A DNA stretch of 64,000 nt, taken from positions 162,846 to 226,845 of the forward strand of contig ML986654.1 of NCBI GenBank assembly GCA_010094045.1, in the 5' to 3' direction. Positions within the stretch are counted from its first letter, which is position 1, and each line of letters begins with the position of its first letter. Positions 13,028 to 25,356 of this stretch are shown piece after piece. The translations under genes and the position numbers were made by a program. The notes beneath the pieces are model-generated. The model saw nothing but the letters and a program-made list of their open reading frames with translations. It had not been told where the DNA came from and ran no database searches. Origin of the DNA: Lojkania enalia (Eukaryota; Ascomycota; Dothideomycetes; Pleosporales).

Positions 13028-14517
13028 CTAGGCTGGGGGAAGAAAGTTCGCAAACAGCATTCCCTGTGTCAATGAGTACATGACTATTCCGCGGGTCACC
13101 CACTCAGAGATCGTGTGTCGCCTCTCCTTACTCGAGGTTTTAGATTCCGAAATCCATTCTGCAGCTACTAGATACCAGATCGGATAGCCAGAGGACAACC
13201 GGTTGATAATTTGAACATGGAAGGTGGTTGCAGCCGTGATAGTAAGGACCAGTTGAGGCAATGCCAGTTCTGGAAGATTGCAAAAACCTGTGTTTGGGAA
13301 TTTGCGGACTACATCTCTATCCGCATAAGGCTTGGGAACATCCTCGGTCGAATGGCGCCAAATGTCACTCAGGACTATCGCACTTGTCACAGATAGCAGC
13401 CATAGCATTGGCGAAGCGAGGACAAAGAGAGGCAAGTTGGAGAGTGTCCAGTACTGGAGAAATCCCACATTCCTGACAAGGTCGTTCAGTAGGCAATATC
13501 AGAGCGGCTGGCTTAGCTTACCAGTAAGTACTCTGAACCCAGGAGTAGATGCTCGGTATCATTGAGTTACACCAAGGCCTCCCACCTAAGTCTGTGCGGC
13601 TTGTCGCGCAATATTCCCTGTATGCTAAAAGCTGCGGGCCGATATATCCCACCACAGTCAGACTGCCAGCAACACATGTGACAACTAGCCTTCTGATATC
13701 CAGTGTAGTCAGCCGAAGAGAGAAGACGGGTGATAGTGAGCGTGCAACATCGAAGAGGAAGATCAATCCACTTAATAGACCGTTACTCCTGATTGCTGTG
13801 GCGGCGGCGAAGAATAGGCCTGATGCTAGAAGGAGAATGTCTTGACCTACGACGAGAAGCTTGGTAGACTTTTTAGTGCACTTGGCAGAGGCATATAGAA
13901 GCATCCCGAAAAAGTTGAGGAATGAAAAGAGTGCTTCTGCATAAGGCGCGCATAGAAACATGCCAGCGGGTGAAATAATATGCAAGACAGATGCGATGAA
14001 GGGGATACGGCCATTTTCCCGGCGGGTTGTAATTGTTTTCAGGAGCAAATACAACACAATGGCCGATCCTAAATGGCAGAGGTTAGAAAGCACGACGCCG
14101 GTGAAAATGTAATGGCGCAGAGAAGGGCTGCTGTCATTCGATAAGACTACTAGCTTGTTAGTCTTGAGCATAAAGGCCATCAGCGGCTAACGTCTCACAA
14201 GTCGTTGCAATGTTTAAGATTCGCGTATAGGCCCAACTGAATGCCCACTCCTGTTCATAGACGTATCCCCGTTGAGCTACGTTTACAAAATACAAAGCAT
14301 CCCATCTAAAGAGATTGAGTATGAGGCGATTAGGTGGTGATAAAGCCTGGAATTCAGTCGCTCTATGTTGGCTCTGGCTGAAGAGAATGTGAGCTGAGGT
14401 ATCATAACCTGGCCCGGGACAAAGGGCCGCAAGAAGGAACAAAACCGCTTTCCAAGCCAGAAATATTGCGGCAAGGGATCGAAATGGGTTTTGCAATGGT
14501 CCCGATTTACTGTCCAT
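13028..14517 (-). CDS. gpi18: GPI mannosyltransferase 2 (Gpi18/PIG-V family)
   Basis: ER membrane enzyme that adds the second mannose to the glycosylphosphatidylinositol precursor, using dolichol-phosphate-mannose. Exons 14517-14199, 14149-13522 and 13472-13028, with two 49-bp introns; the first contains GACTAAC just before its acceptor. Product 463 aa. Residue 71 begins the conserved RWDALYF motif, followed by the family signature EWAFSWAYTR. Several hydrophobic spans follow (LRHYIFTGVVLSNLCHLGSA, MLWLLSVTSAIVL and others), then YWNVGFLQYWTLSNLPLF, diagnostic for fungal Gpi18. Length matches the family. It is divergent from rpl8, with 402 bases between start codons. Confidence 0.92.
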
Positions 14518-14919
14518 CTTGTACCGTAGGATTGCCAGGCATGGTGGTCTCGAGGTCGCAATGGCGCTAGCTTGCGGAGCATCTAAATTGGGCGGACCCG
14601 GAGAATGGTTTCACCGTCGTCCGCTCCCCACAAATCAAATTTCGCTCGCACCTTCGTGAGCTTTGATTTCCGACCCGACCATACAACACCTTCGTCGTCC
14701 ACTACTAACCCTAAGGTACACGGTAAGCACCCTCCCCAATCCCAATCTGCTCTGCAGCACATCAGTCGCATGTTCCGGAATCGAAATCGTGTCATGGATG
14801 AATTGGCTAGAGCGCGGAATGGCTGCAGTGGCCTCCCGCTCTTAGAGATACAGAATTTACTTGGTGAATGAATATTCGCTGACGATTTCTGTTCTCAATG
14901 ACCAGCCTCTACAATCGAG
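14518..14919. promoter_or_regulatory. Divergent promoter region gpi18 / rpl8
   Basis: 402 bases separate the ATG of gpi18 (- strand, 14517) from that of rpl8 (+ strand, 14920). An 88-codon frame at 14605-14871 (+) lies in the rpl8 leader and is not conserved-looking. A shared bidirectional promoter is inferred from the arrangement only. Confidence 0.5.
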
Positions 14920-15857
14920 ATGCCACCAAAAGGCAAGAAAGCGGCCCCCGCGCCATTCCCCCAGTCCAAGCCTGGTGCGAAGAAGGCCAAAGTATGTTCG
15001 CACAGTCTCCGCGCTTCTACTCTCAGAAGGATCTGACGCCTGTAGAACCCTCTCATCGAGAAGCGCCCACGCAACTTTGGCATCGGCCAGGATATCCAGC
15101 CTGCCCGTAACCTCTCGCGCATGGTCCGATGGCCGCAATATGTCCGCCTCCAGCGTCAGAAGAAGATCCTGAACATGCGCCTGAAGGTCCCTCCGTCGAT
15201 CGCTCAGTTCCAGCACGTTCTTGACCGCAACAGTAAGGCAACAATATACATGTAAAGAAGGATAGGTGTCTGACGGGAGACAGCTGCCGCCCAAGCCTTT
15301 AAGCTCCTCGCCAAGTACCGGCCCGAGACCAAAGCCGAGAAGAAGGAGCGTCTTACCAAAGAGGCCACCGCCATCTCCGAGGGAAAGAAGAAGGAGGATG
15401 TCAGCAAGAAGCCCTACACCGTCAAGTACGGTCTTAACCATGTCGTTGGTCTCATCGAGAACAAGAAGGCTTCACTCGTCCTCATCCCCAACGATGTTGA
15501 TCCTATTGAACTTGTGATATTCCTTCCCGCTCTCTGCCGTAAGATGGGCGTTCCCTTTGCCATCATCAAGGGCAAGGCTAGACTCGGTACGCTCGTTCAT
15601 CAGAAGGTAAGATTAAGCCAGTCCCACACTTGGTCGCATCTACTAACGTTAAGTAGACCGCTGCTGTTGTCGCCCTGACCGAGGTTCGATCAGAAGACAA
15701 GAACGAGCTCTCCAAGCTTGTCTCCGCCCTCAAGGACGGCTACCTCGAGAAGCACGCTGCCGAGTCGCGTCACTGGGGTGGTGGTATCATGGGTGCCAAG
15801 GCGAACGCTCGCATGGAGAAGAGGAGGAAGGCTCTTGAGAGCGCCATCAAGATCTAA
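14920..15857 (+). CDS. rpl8: 60S ribosomal protein eL8 (L7Ae family)
   Basis: Structural protein of the large cytoplasmic ribosomal subunit. Four exons: 14920-14991, 15046-15232, 15284-15606 and 15657-15857; introns of 54, 51 and 50 bp. The last intron has a textbook TACTAAC branch site. Product 260 aa, as expected. The start [12 protein letters not shown] is typical of fungal eL8. Exon 2 encodes [19 protein letters not shown] and [15 protein letters not shown] eL8 sequence; exon 3 carries the L7Ae RNA-binding core ([37 protein letters not shown]). The end is [19 protein letters not shown]. The first exon is too short to appear as a long open frame; it was placed from the splice site and the conserved N-terminus. 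Confidence 0.95.
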
Positions 15858-16291
15858 AACGATCTCCACGGACAAGATTATGATGATAATGGTTAGGAGA
15901 GCCTTCATGGGCTTTGGCGTGTCTTTACTCTACATGTAGCGGTCTTGGGGCAATACCTAGGCGTCTAGGACGGCCAAAAATGGGTCCAATATCGATTAAA
16001 TTCACTTCCCATGCCCATGAGGATTAATCAGTCTGCTTTGGATGTTCCAGTGATGAATAAGCGTGCAGTGGGGCAGATATGCTCAGGCTCGCCCCGGCCA
16101 TTATAACTATTAAAATATCCTGCAAGGTACCCCTCCCCCGCCGAACGAAGGTACAATAACGTAACCGCCAATAATTGTTCTGCTTGCTCTTAACAGGATA
16201 TGTAGGTATGCACAGAAGCGTTTTCTTTTGCGACTGTCTAGCTGATTGTTTCAAGCCACACATTGCATATACGGTATAGTTGTCGCCCGGC
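15858..16291. other. Intergenic, rpl8 to OCD-family gene
   Basis: 434 bases: the rpl8 3' UTR and the promoter of the next + strand gene. Nothing else seen. Confidence 0.55.
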
Positions 16292-17779
16292 ATGCCTCTG
16301 ACCATCCTCACAGACGAGGACATCCGCACGCTCCTGCTCGGCCTCACAAAGGGCGACATCCTCGACCTGCAACAAAGCCTAGCCGACGCGCTCCACTACT
16401 ACTCAACAACCACCGAAGAAGAAGCCAATGGCTGCTGCTCGTTGCTCCAGCCGCTCCGGACGGCGCTCAAGCGGACAGATGGCCAGACGACGCTCTTCAT
16501 GCCGGCAAGCAGCAACGACGGGCTCGGCATCAAGGTCGTCACGCTATCCAAGCCCGATTCCAAAGAGAAGCCCGCCTCCGAATCGAGCCTAAAATCCTTC
16601 GACTCGACCTCGCTGTCTACTCAATCGTCCCCTCAATACACAAACGATAACGTCCCCTCGCCATCCATAACCAGCTCATTGAGCACGACACCAAAGGGCA
16701 CCCTAACACTCCTAGATAAGGCCGGCCACCCGCTCGCCTTTATAAACGCTGAGGAGCTGACCGCCTTCCGAACGGCGCTGGCCTCGACCATGCTCTTCAA
16801 GAAGCGCGTCAACGTCCACGACGTAACCGTCTTCGGGGCCGGGAAACAAGCCTACTGGCACATCCGACTCGCGCTCCTACTTCGGGGCCCCGAGATCCAC
16901 CACTTGAACATAATAAACCGATCCTTCTCCACCGCGCAATCGCTCCTGACAAGACTCTACGACCCGTCCTCTGCGCCGACTACGTACCCATCCCTCGGGA
17001 CACTGGAAAATGCCACCCCTACCCCATCGCAAAACGATCTAGCCCTCGGTCTCGCCCGCCCAAAAATTCAAATCCTAACTCCCTCCCATACCGAATACAC
17101 CCGCCTACTAAAAACTACTATTCGCCACAGCAGTGCTCTATTCTGCACCACCCCTTCCACATCCCCCTTATTCCCCGCTTCCTACCTGACGAACCCTGAG
17201 GGCAGGAAAAAAGGACGTTACATCTCGCTCATCGGGTCCTATGCCCCGCATATGCTGGAGGTGGATCCGGAGATTATCAGACAGGCGGTCGCGAGGCCGG
17301 AGGGAGGGCAGGGCAGGCATTGGCATCATCATGGGCATAGACACGCCGGCGGGGGTAGCGTCGTGGTGGTGGATAGTCTGGAGGCGTGCCTGAAGGAGGC
17401 GGGGGAGCTAATACAGGCAGGCGTGAGGAGCGACCAGGTAGTCGAGGTGGGCGAGCTGGTCATGCTGAAGAGGGATGCAGAGAGGAGGCGGGCGGAGCGA
17501 GCAGAGCGAGCAGAGCGAGCAAAGCAAGTTGAGCAAGATGCACACGCACACCATGACACTATGGACAACGCCGGTGTTGAACTTGGCGAAGCGAAAAAGG
17601 TGAAAGGGAAAGAGCGTAACGCGGATGACAGCGCGGAGCGCTCGCTAATGGAGTGGCTGCAAGCCGGCAACGTCATATATAAAAGCGTAGGCATCGGGCT
17701 CATGGACGTCGTGGTTGGCAATGAGCTAGTGCGGTTGGCTGGCGAGAGGGGCATCGGGACGCGAATTGACAATTTCTGA
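16292..17779 (+). CDS. Ornithine cyclodeaminase / mu-crystallin family protein
   Basis: Single-exon gene, 495 aa, beginning at the ATG at 16292 (MPLTILTDEDI, the family's usual start). The N-terminal part carries KVVTLSK and, after a Ser-rich insertion, a PKGTLTLLDKAGHPLAFINA strand pair. The Rossmann NAD(P)-binding region begins VTVFGAGKQAYWHIRLALLL, with the GxGxQA fingerprint. The C-terminus has GSYAPHMLEVDPEIIRQAV, matching the family's GSY.P...E.D motif. It is longer than the roughly 350-aa bacterial enzymes because of a Ser/Thr insertion near 90-135 and a His- and Arg/Ala/Glu-rich insertion at about 335-440. Fungal members are rarely characterised; reactions in this family include ornithine cyclodeamination and ketimine or imine reduction. 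The substrate is unknown. Confidence 0.85.
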   Translation: MPLTILTDEDIRTLLLGLTKGDILDLQQSLADALHYYSTTTEEEANGCCSLLQPLRTALKRTDGQTTLFMPASSNDGLGIKVVTLSKPDSKEKPASESSLKSFDSTSLSTQSSPQYTNDNVPSPSITSSLSTTPKGTLTLLDKAGHPLAFINAEELTAFRTALASTMLFKKRVNVHDVTVFGAGKQAYWHIRLALLLRGPEIHHLNIINRSFSTAQSLLTRLYDPSSAPTTYPSLGTLENATPTPSQNDLALGLARPKIQILTPSHTEYTRLLKTTIRHSSALFCTTPSTSPLFPASYLTNPEGRKKGRYISLIGSYAPHMLEVDPEIIRQAVARPEGGQGRHWHHHGHRHAGGGSVVVVDSLEACLKEAGELIQAGVRSDQVVEVGELVMLKRDAERRRAERAERAERAKQVEQDAHAHHDTMDNAGVELGEAKKVKGKERNADDSAERSLMEWLQAGNVIYKSVGIGLMDVVVGNELVRLAGERGIGTRIDNF

Positions 17780-18143
17780 CAGAATAGACTTAACTAGAAT
17801 GTCAAGTCGATGTGAAAAATAGACATGTTGTGAACAACTGCTCACGCATCACACAGATCACGATCCTCAAAACATGCAAGCATAGCGCATATAATCTATC
17901 CCACTTGCGCCGACCATGCAATCCTCTCCTCGCTACTAATCGATACACACAATTCCCTAGACAGATGTTCCTCATGGCCATTTAACGACGAATGAGCAAA
18001 TTCTCCCGACCCTATGCCTAATGCCACAGTTTACCCTCTCGTGTATCGTACACCCCCACCACCAAATTTTCATCTATTTCGTCCATCCATTCATCATGAA
18101 ATCCGTGACAAGGACAAAAATGTACCCATGCGTGGTCTCGTCT
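17780..18143. other. Convergent intergenic region, OCD-family gene / blm10
   Basis: 364 bases of 3' flanking sequence between two convergent genes. No additional gene or repeat noticed. Confidence 0.55.
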
Positions 18144-21100
18144 CTATGCAAAGTAGCTCTTCCACAGCACGCCTTCCAGATCTTCTAGTTGCTCTTGCTC
18201 AAACGCCTGCTCATATATTAGTTATTATTGCATTGAATGGTTTGGAAGATTTCTTACCTTAACATCAACGTGCCAAGTATCCTGCCTCGTCTTCTTGAAG
18301 TCTGCGAGGATGCTCTTCACGCTCTTGCCTACTGTCCCCGAGTCCGCCGCGGCCTTTCGTGCCAACGTCGCAAGCACATCGGGCAACCATGCCGGTGGCG
18401 GGCTCATGTACGGGAAAGCCTGGATCAACGCACCCAAACCAAGTACAGCGGCATGTCGGGTCAGGATGAGCTTGTTGTGCTCCGGTGTCGGAGTGCCTGG
18501 GATACGACGCTTCGGAAGGGGATTCTTCGCCAACATATCCGTAAATTCGACCTTCAAGGACTCGACCATACGCGTGCGCAAGCCCACAGGGGAGCAGCGA
18601 ATCATGCCAGAGAGCGTAGTTGCAGCCCCCATACGGACTTCTAGCTGGACATCTCCCAACATGGCAGACACGCAATCGAAGATATCGAGCTGCTGTTTCT
18701 CCGACATCAGAAACAGTCTTCGGAAATAGATGACCTGTATGTTGATTAAAATACGAAGGCGTTGATGCCAAGATGTTGCATTGCGACCAATGCGGATCAG
18801 GGCGGTGATGAATTCAGTATCTTCGCCTTTTCGATGCGGAATGTTAGGCAAATGGCGGAAGACACGATAGGCGAGCGATTGTAGTTCAGGGTCTTCTTTG
18901 ATGTCCATCATATGCAGAAGCTGCTCTGTGAAGACATCGGGGAAGAATTTGACGAGCTGGGTGCATTCATACGAAGACAAGGTTGTGTCAAGCCAGAGAA
19001 GAACAGTCTTGCCACCTGATGTATAGGAGGATGGGGTCTGTTGTCCGGCGGGTCGTTCCTGACGCCACTTTTCAAGACGACCAAAGACGGTGGTGATTGT
19101 GTTTGAAAATTCTTCCGTCGGTTCGTACGGTCGGAGACCAATGGACGAGGCTTCCTTCTGCGTCTTCATAAGAGTTACGACATCTCTATATGATTCATGG
19201 TATCGCGTTCGGTAAATACTTGCAATAGTTTGCCCCATTGCTTCGCGGACACCCTTGTACGGATGGTCGAGGTGTTGCATAAAATTCTCTAGAATTGGCT
19301 TCTCTAGCTGGAAGTGCCAGCCACCATCGAGAATGGCTTGTTGGAGCATATGGATCTTTGAGCTTTCCTTGAAAGCGGCGTTCGAGTTCATGTCAAGACG
19401 GTAGCTGGACAACCAATCAATAAAGGGCCAATTCCGCCTCGGATCTTTGGATTGCAGAACAACATGCAAGAAGGTTGTCCAGTAGCCATTATTCTCAGGC
19501 GTGAGGCCATCCTGGAATATACCTCGGATGACTGGGAAAACATACTCCCACACCTGTTGGCGATGCTCGGGGCGAAGGTCGGGTGCGCATGATAGCAGAG
19601 CGCCCATGATTTCGGCCGTGGCTCGGTGTTGATGCTTGTCGCTTCCATCTCCATACACAGACTGAGTGAGGTCTTTGATATCTTCAAACGTGGCAACTGC
19701 AAGACCGCAGAAGACCAGCTCGAAAGCGTGCGTAAGCATCATCGCACTTGACATGCGGAAACGATCAGCGCCTGAATCACGCGGCTCTTGCTTCATGTAG
19801 GCGAAATATGTGGAGAACCAAGAGCGATCCAGGAGCTTTCCAATCTTCTTGCGGACATCAACCTCGACCTCATCGTACGCGAGCGGTGGAGGGTTCGGTA
19901 AGAAGGCTGGCATAGTTTTGTTCCATACTAGCCAACCAGGATAGTCAAAGTCGACATAATACTTAGCCTCCGGCTTCGCAAAGCTGGCCAAGTGCTCTTC
20001 GGTCCAGTCTGGATCATCTGCCCTTGTGGGAACCGTGATCTTATCGGGGAGCTCCTCTTCGCCAAGGAGATACTTCTCATAGCTATGGCCGGTGAGAGCT
20101 CGAGTCTGAATAACCGCGAAAAGACCAACCAGTGCGCCAGCGTACAGCCCTCGGAGGCTAGGATGAGGATCAATGGAGCCTTTCGCAACTAGATCGATCA
20201 TCTCATCTGAAGCGATTGTGTCGTACCTCATCCCGAGGTTGACAATAATGGGCGCGGTGCGACTGACCTTTTTCCAATGAGCAGTCTTGCTGATCTCGAC
20301 GAGCTCCTTAGAAAGATCAGATTTCCTTCCTTCGATCCGAGCCCTCTTAGACTTAATGTATTCTTTTCGTTTGGTGACCTTCGCCTGCACTGTCTGCTCT
20401 TCGCTTGCCTCAATCACATAAGCAATAGCCTCGACAACCTCTTTGTCCATTATCACCATCCGCTCTAGGGCTTTGCCCATGTCCATGACTTGGAACGTAG
20501 CGTTTGTAGCAAGTTTCTGTACAGATGGCTTGTCGGCGCCCGTGACTTCAATGAAGGCTTTAATCAAGGTTGGTGTAAACCTCCAATCGCGGCTAATGGT
20601 CTTTGCCAGACTGCCGAAAAGTAAGGAGAACATCGCCCCTTTAATTCGAGGATAGTCGCTCTCCCCAACTGCCTTTTCCAATGTCTGGAGAAGAGGCGGG
20701 ATGACAAGAGGACGCGCACCGAGGATGCACTTAACAGCCGATTCGTTCGCAGTCTGCGCCGTCCGTCGAATGTCGGTGTACAAAGAAACGCTGGACTCTG
20801 CAAGATCAAGTAGAAGCAATTTATCTATATCTGTCTTTGGTCGAGGGTTGGCGTTATGCCGCAAACGCTGTAGGTGATATACATTGGCGCGACGGACAAG
20901 CAGAGGCCTAGGATACTCCTTCCTAAGACCGCTGAACTTGAATGGCCCAACGTCGACGCTAAGAAGCCTAGTGACTCTATCAAGAACGTGGGCTGATCGC
21001 TCAATACCGACGTCGATGAAGTAGGATCGATAGGCATTGTACAAGGCGTTGAAGCATGGAACGTCATCTTCCTGATTTTTGTTCAAGAATTGGTGCACAT

Positions 21101-24100
21101 CATGTAATGTCTTTCCAATCTTATAACGCAGATCATGAATGAGCTTGTAGGTGCTCCCCTCCCGTTGCAAAGGATAGCCTGTATTGTATTGGAACGTAGG
21201 CTTGACCTCTTCATCCTCTGCTTCGCCGAGACCTGCATCGTCGTCAATACCTTCAGTATCCATAGCATCAGGATCCGATTCGGCATCGATATCCGTGGCC
21301 GCACCATATTCAACGAGATCATGCCTCGAATCAAATAGCACTGAGATGCCTGAAAGAAGAAGCCTCAGAAGAACCAAGTTCCTAGATACTTCATCCGACC
21401 AATCCTTACCGGTCCCATCGCGCTTGATCGGGGGATCGGGGCTGCAGAGTGATAGCAGAGAGTTGATTGCATGTGTAGACTGCGCTTCAAACAGTTTTAC
21501 CGCAAACTCAATCTCTTCGGGACTGGGGGTATGCCATTTAACATTTAACTTCTTTGGATCGATAAGCCTGCCCCATGAGTCTGTAGTCAGCCCAGCCTCT
21601 AACTCCTCTGCTTCGTAGATAGAGTGGTCGATTGTGTATGTCACTGTTACGTTAAGAAGGAGGTGGTGGATGAAGTTAGACACGTGCACGGTAGGGACGC
21701 CCCTACATTTCCGCTGCATATACTCGGCGATGTCGAAGAGCTCGTCTTTCCAAGCCAACACAGCATCACCGACGTGCACTACGCACATACTCAAAAGGCC
21801 AATATTCCAGACAAGTGCTCTATCTCTCGGAAGTACGTCAGAGCCTGTCGTTCGTGTGGATCCCGCCCCATTATCGTCTATTTCGGTCCTAATGCCAGCA
21901 AGAAGATGTGGCAGGAGACGCTTAAGAGATTTCTCGGGGCTGATTTTAACAAGACCAGCGCAAATAAACGCCATGGCATCTTTGGCCTGATGAATCACAT
22001 GGTTGGTGATGAAGTTTGCAATCTTGTCAAGAGCAATGTCAAAAAGCTCAGGAGACAGCGCCGAGAGAAGAGGCGTGAAAGCGGCGGGCAGTGTATTAAC
22101 CACAGTCTCCTCAGGAGACCCGCTCCGCACCCTGGAAGCATCTGGCAAATTTTCTAGGAGCGTAAACACGCGACCAAGAAATGATATCAAGAACTCGGCA
22201 AGCCCAGTTGTTGAGGACCGTAGGATCATTTCTTCCTCATGATCGCTGAGCTCTTTCTCATAGTCGATCTCGATATCGCCGCCGGCATTTTCTAGCCGGT
22301 CAACTTGTTCTGTGATCCATCGTACAGCTAAGCTAGTATCAGTATCGGTGTCTTCCATTGGTGTCTCCGTTCCACTTGCAGGGGCTCTGCCGCTGACAAT
22401 CTTGCTTTCTTTGGCAAGGTCGTGGAACGGCACCATGTAACAAACGCCTTGGATGTAAGACAGGGTATGAATTGTCTTATCCAAGTCGTTGGCATCGATG
22501 CCGGGTAGTGCAAGCCCCAAGACAGAAGTGACGTGACACCGGTAACCTTTTGTCCTCGTCATAATCTTCGACAGCATGTGCAACGCTCGGATCGACGATA
22601 TTGTGCGGTGGACCTCGACCAAACCCTGCATTGCGGGGTAGATCCGCTGAAGTGCACCAGGAAGAATCAGATTTGGCTCCAAATATGCCAGGTATTGAAG
22701 TGTCGATAGGGCAAAGTTAACCGCCGTGCCACTCTTTGCAAAAATGCCCATAAAAGTTACGTCGCGTAGGCATAATACGAGTCGCCGTTTCATAGCATCG
22801 TTCAGCTTACGGTCTTCTAGCACCTCCATCTCGCCACTTCGCTCCCGATTCCAACGCATGACGAAAAAGTCTGCCAAATAGTACGCAAGTTGCGCCAGTG
22901 TCTTGGTCCAGCTTCCCGAGTTTGAAGGATGGTAGAAGGTCTCAATTGCCTGGATAAGTCCTTCAAGCTTGCTGAATACCGAGTCCGAATTGTCCATACA
23001 CGCTGGTGACATGGACATGACTATCCAGCGTGCAATATGGTGGGAAGTCGGGTGCTTCCGCTGGTCACGATCGAGCATGACAGCTAGGCCAGCACCCAAG
23101 TCGACCGTGCTGCTATAGGGTGACGTTGCTTGGCCAACAGGAATCTCGAGTAATCGCAGAGCCGCCGTAAATATGAGCGAGCACTGCTCTCCCGTAAAGA
23201 TCCCATACTCCGACCAAGCGACGTGGGAGGCGCCCAAGTTCTCCCGAGCGAGTCTCGAAACTATGTCGATAAAGTGCATGTCAAACAGTTTCGATCGATT
23301 CACCAAAGACCACAGATGAAAGAACGTGGGCAGATAGTTTTGCGGTTGCAAGTCTGACCTATCCTCTGGAGGAGGATTTGTGGGGAGCAGCAAATTAAGC
23401 AAGCCCACCACAACGTACGCGCCTTCACTAAAGGATGTACTAAAGAAAGGCAAAATCTCCTCAAACATGGCTGGTATATCATTCGGGTCAAAGAAGATTT
23501 GAGCGAAGGTGCACATTTTGGTTAGGGTACGGATGTTGCGCTTCACATTCGGTGGGTTTGCCCCGCCGGACTCTGATGGGAGGACGAAAAGCTTCAGCTC
23601 GTGGTACAACGGCCTCCAGTCCAAATACAAGTCTTTGCCAGGGCGAAGGTAGTGCTTTCGTCTAATTGAACGGATTAGCCAACTGTTATGCCAACGCAAG
23701 GTGGTGTGGGGGGACTGACTTTGTCAAGACCATGAACATGCTCGCGAAGCGTTCCGCAACCAGATAATCCAGCCCCGGGGCAAGCGCGAGCTCGTAATAG
23801 AGCTTCACCAGCTTGATCCTGGTGACAGTGGGAAGGTCGAACTTGAGCGACAGCCATCCGCGAATCTCGCGCGTCCAGTGCACCGCGCCTGGGGCGAAGT
23901 CACCCGCAGACACTGCGATGTAGAGGTGCTTCAAGCATGTCTTCAGATTGTCTTCTCTCTCTGCTTGTCCCTCCGTCTTATAAGGCAGGTATTTGAAGTA
24001 GGGGAAGGTCCGTGGGCGGGAGCGGCTCTGTTTGTCCACGTCGAGACCGTTAGCATTGCCGTTGGCGTGGCGCCAATCGTCTCCGGGTGAAGTCGCACGG

Positions 24101-24168
24101 GACGTATCAGGCGCGGAGCCCGCATCGAGGGCGGACATGAGCTGTGATATCCGCTCGTTGCCCGCCAT
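18144..24168 (-). CDS. blm10: Proteasome activator Blm10/PA200
   Basis: HEAT-repeat cap that binds the ends of the 20S proteasome and opens its gate. Exons 24168-23720, 23661-18258 and 18206-18144 (introns of 58 and 51 bp); 1971 aa, between human PA200 and yeast Blm10 in size. Exon 1 contains PRTFPYFKYLPY; its splice gives VLTKRKHYLRPGKDLYLDWRPLY, a conserved block. The very large central exon is alpha-helical throughout and includes the C-terminal blocks LWLDTTLSSYECTQLVKFFP and FIHHLLLNVTVTYT. The tiny last exon encodes 20 residues ending WKSYFA; without splicing the protein would end in an unrelated tail. The last three residues occupy the HbYX position that inserts into alpha-subunit pockets, but the penultimate residue is Phe, not Tyr. 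Divergent from psf3. Confidence 0.94.
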
Positions 24169-25356
24169 GACGACGGAGGGAGGGAGGAGGGTCGAGACAG
24201 GTTTAAGGTGCAGAAGGCGGGCGCTCGAAGCAGACGGTCATCCAAAAAATAGCTAGCAATGCGCGGTGGGTTGCCGTCAACGATTTTTGTGCCGCTATTG
24301 CCAGTTAGCATGGATTGTTCTGTGAGTGAAAGGCTGGATGTCGGCGACGAGCTATCCACACGACACGAGGCGACGGGCACACTTGCCCTGGGATCAGAAC
24401 GGCGAGCGGGTGCTGCAGCTCGCTGTTGGTGGGAGTCTTGTAGGTGGAATACAGTGGATCCAGTAATTGCGGCGTGGATGTAGGGGAGGCTCGAGCAGTG
24501 GTTCATGTGCTGTATGTGGGTAGCGGAAGGGTGATGGTGGCCGGGGACAATGCGAGGCGTGTGGAGGAGCTATGACCTATCCCACGCACCTGAGGGCTGG
24601 GCAGCTCCGTGACTCCCTACGTGACTGACCGGCGTGCGGGTGGGCCGGATTAGACTGCTGCTCACTGACTACGCAAGACAGCTATTCACCTAGGGCCAGG
24701 ACGATTATTATTGCGAGCCCGCTCTTGTTCGGCTCAGACAGCGGGCAAGACGGAGGCGAATTTGCTGCGACGTAGGCGCAGGTGCGGTCGGTCCTTTATC
24801 ACCGGAGTCCGCCCCAGGCATTAGCAGACACGCAATTCACTGTGCTGTAGGCACGACGGGTACGCCATCCGCCCTAATAATACTCTTTCTCGTGACCAAA
24901 AGAGTATTTACTACTTCTAGCGCGATTACTACAGTACCGGTCCAACGGCCAGGAACAACACCCTTGCCATTTTCATCATCTTCTAGCATACCTAGAAGAC
25001 CTTGAATCTTGATGGTCATAGTGTACTCTAGTTGAAACCCTCTTCATTTCCACGCCGGTATGTACCACTTACGATTCATCATTCGCCCGTCTCCATTTTC
25101 TGAACGCGCTTCGGGCACTTCTCTTGTTCCTCACTTCATCATGCGCCTGTTTAATCCGCCTGCATGAATCTTGTTCCGACTCTACGCGCAGTGGCACGAC
25201 ACGCGACCCGCTTATTGCCCTCCATCAACGACCAGTCCCGAACCCAACACGTCTGCGCAACAAGGTGGTTGCTACCCCCCAGCAAAAGCCGTTCAAGATA
25301 ATCGTCGATCGTAACAAGGAGCCGGCGCAGTTACTGATCGCGCCGCAGTGGTCGAA
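24169..25356. promoter_or_regulatory. Divergent promoter region blm10 / psf3
   Basis: 1,188 bases between the start codons of blm10 (-) and psf3 (+). No clear Rpn4-type PACE element was found by eye. A 60-codon frame on the - strand at 24837-25019 has no recognisable product. The region probably contains both leaders. Confidence 0.5.

Noticed and set aside
24837..25019. 60-codon - strand frame starting with a proper ATG in the blm10/psf3 promoter
   Set aside because: No recognisable motif, no convincing exon continuation, and length compatible with chance.
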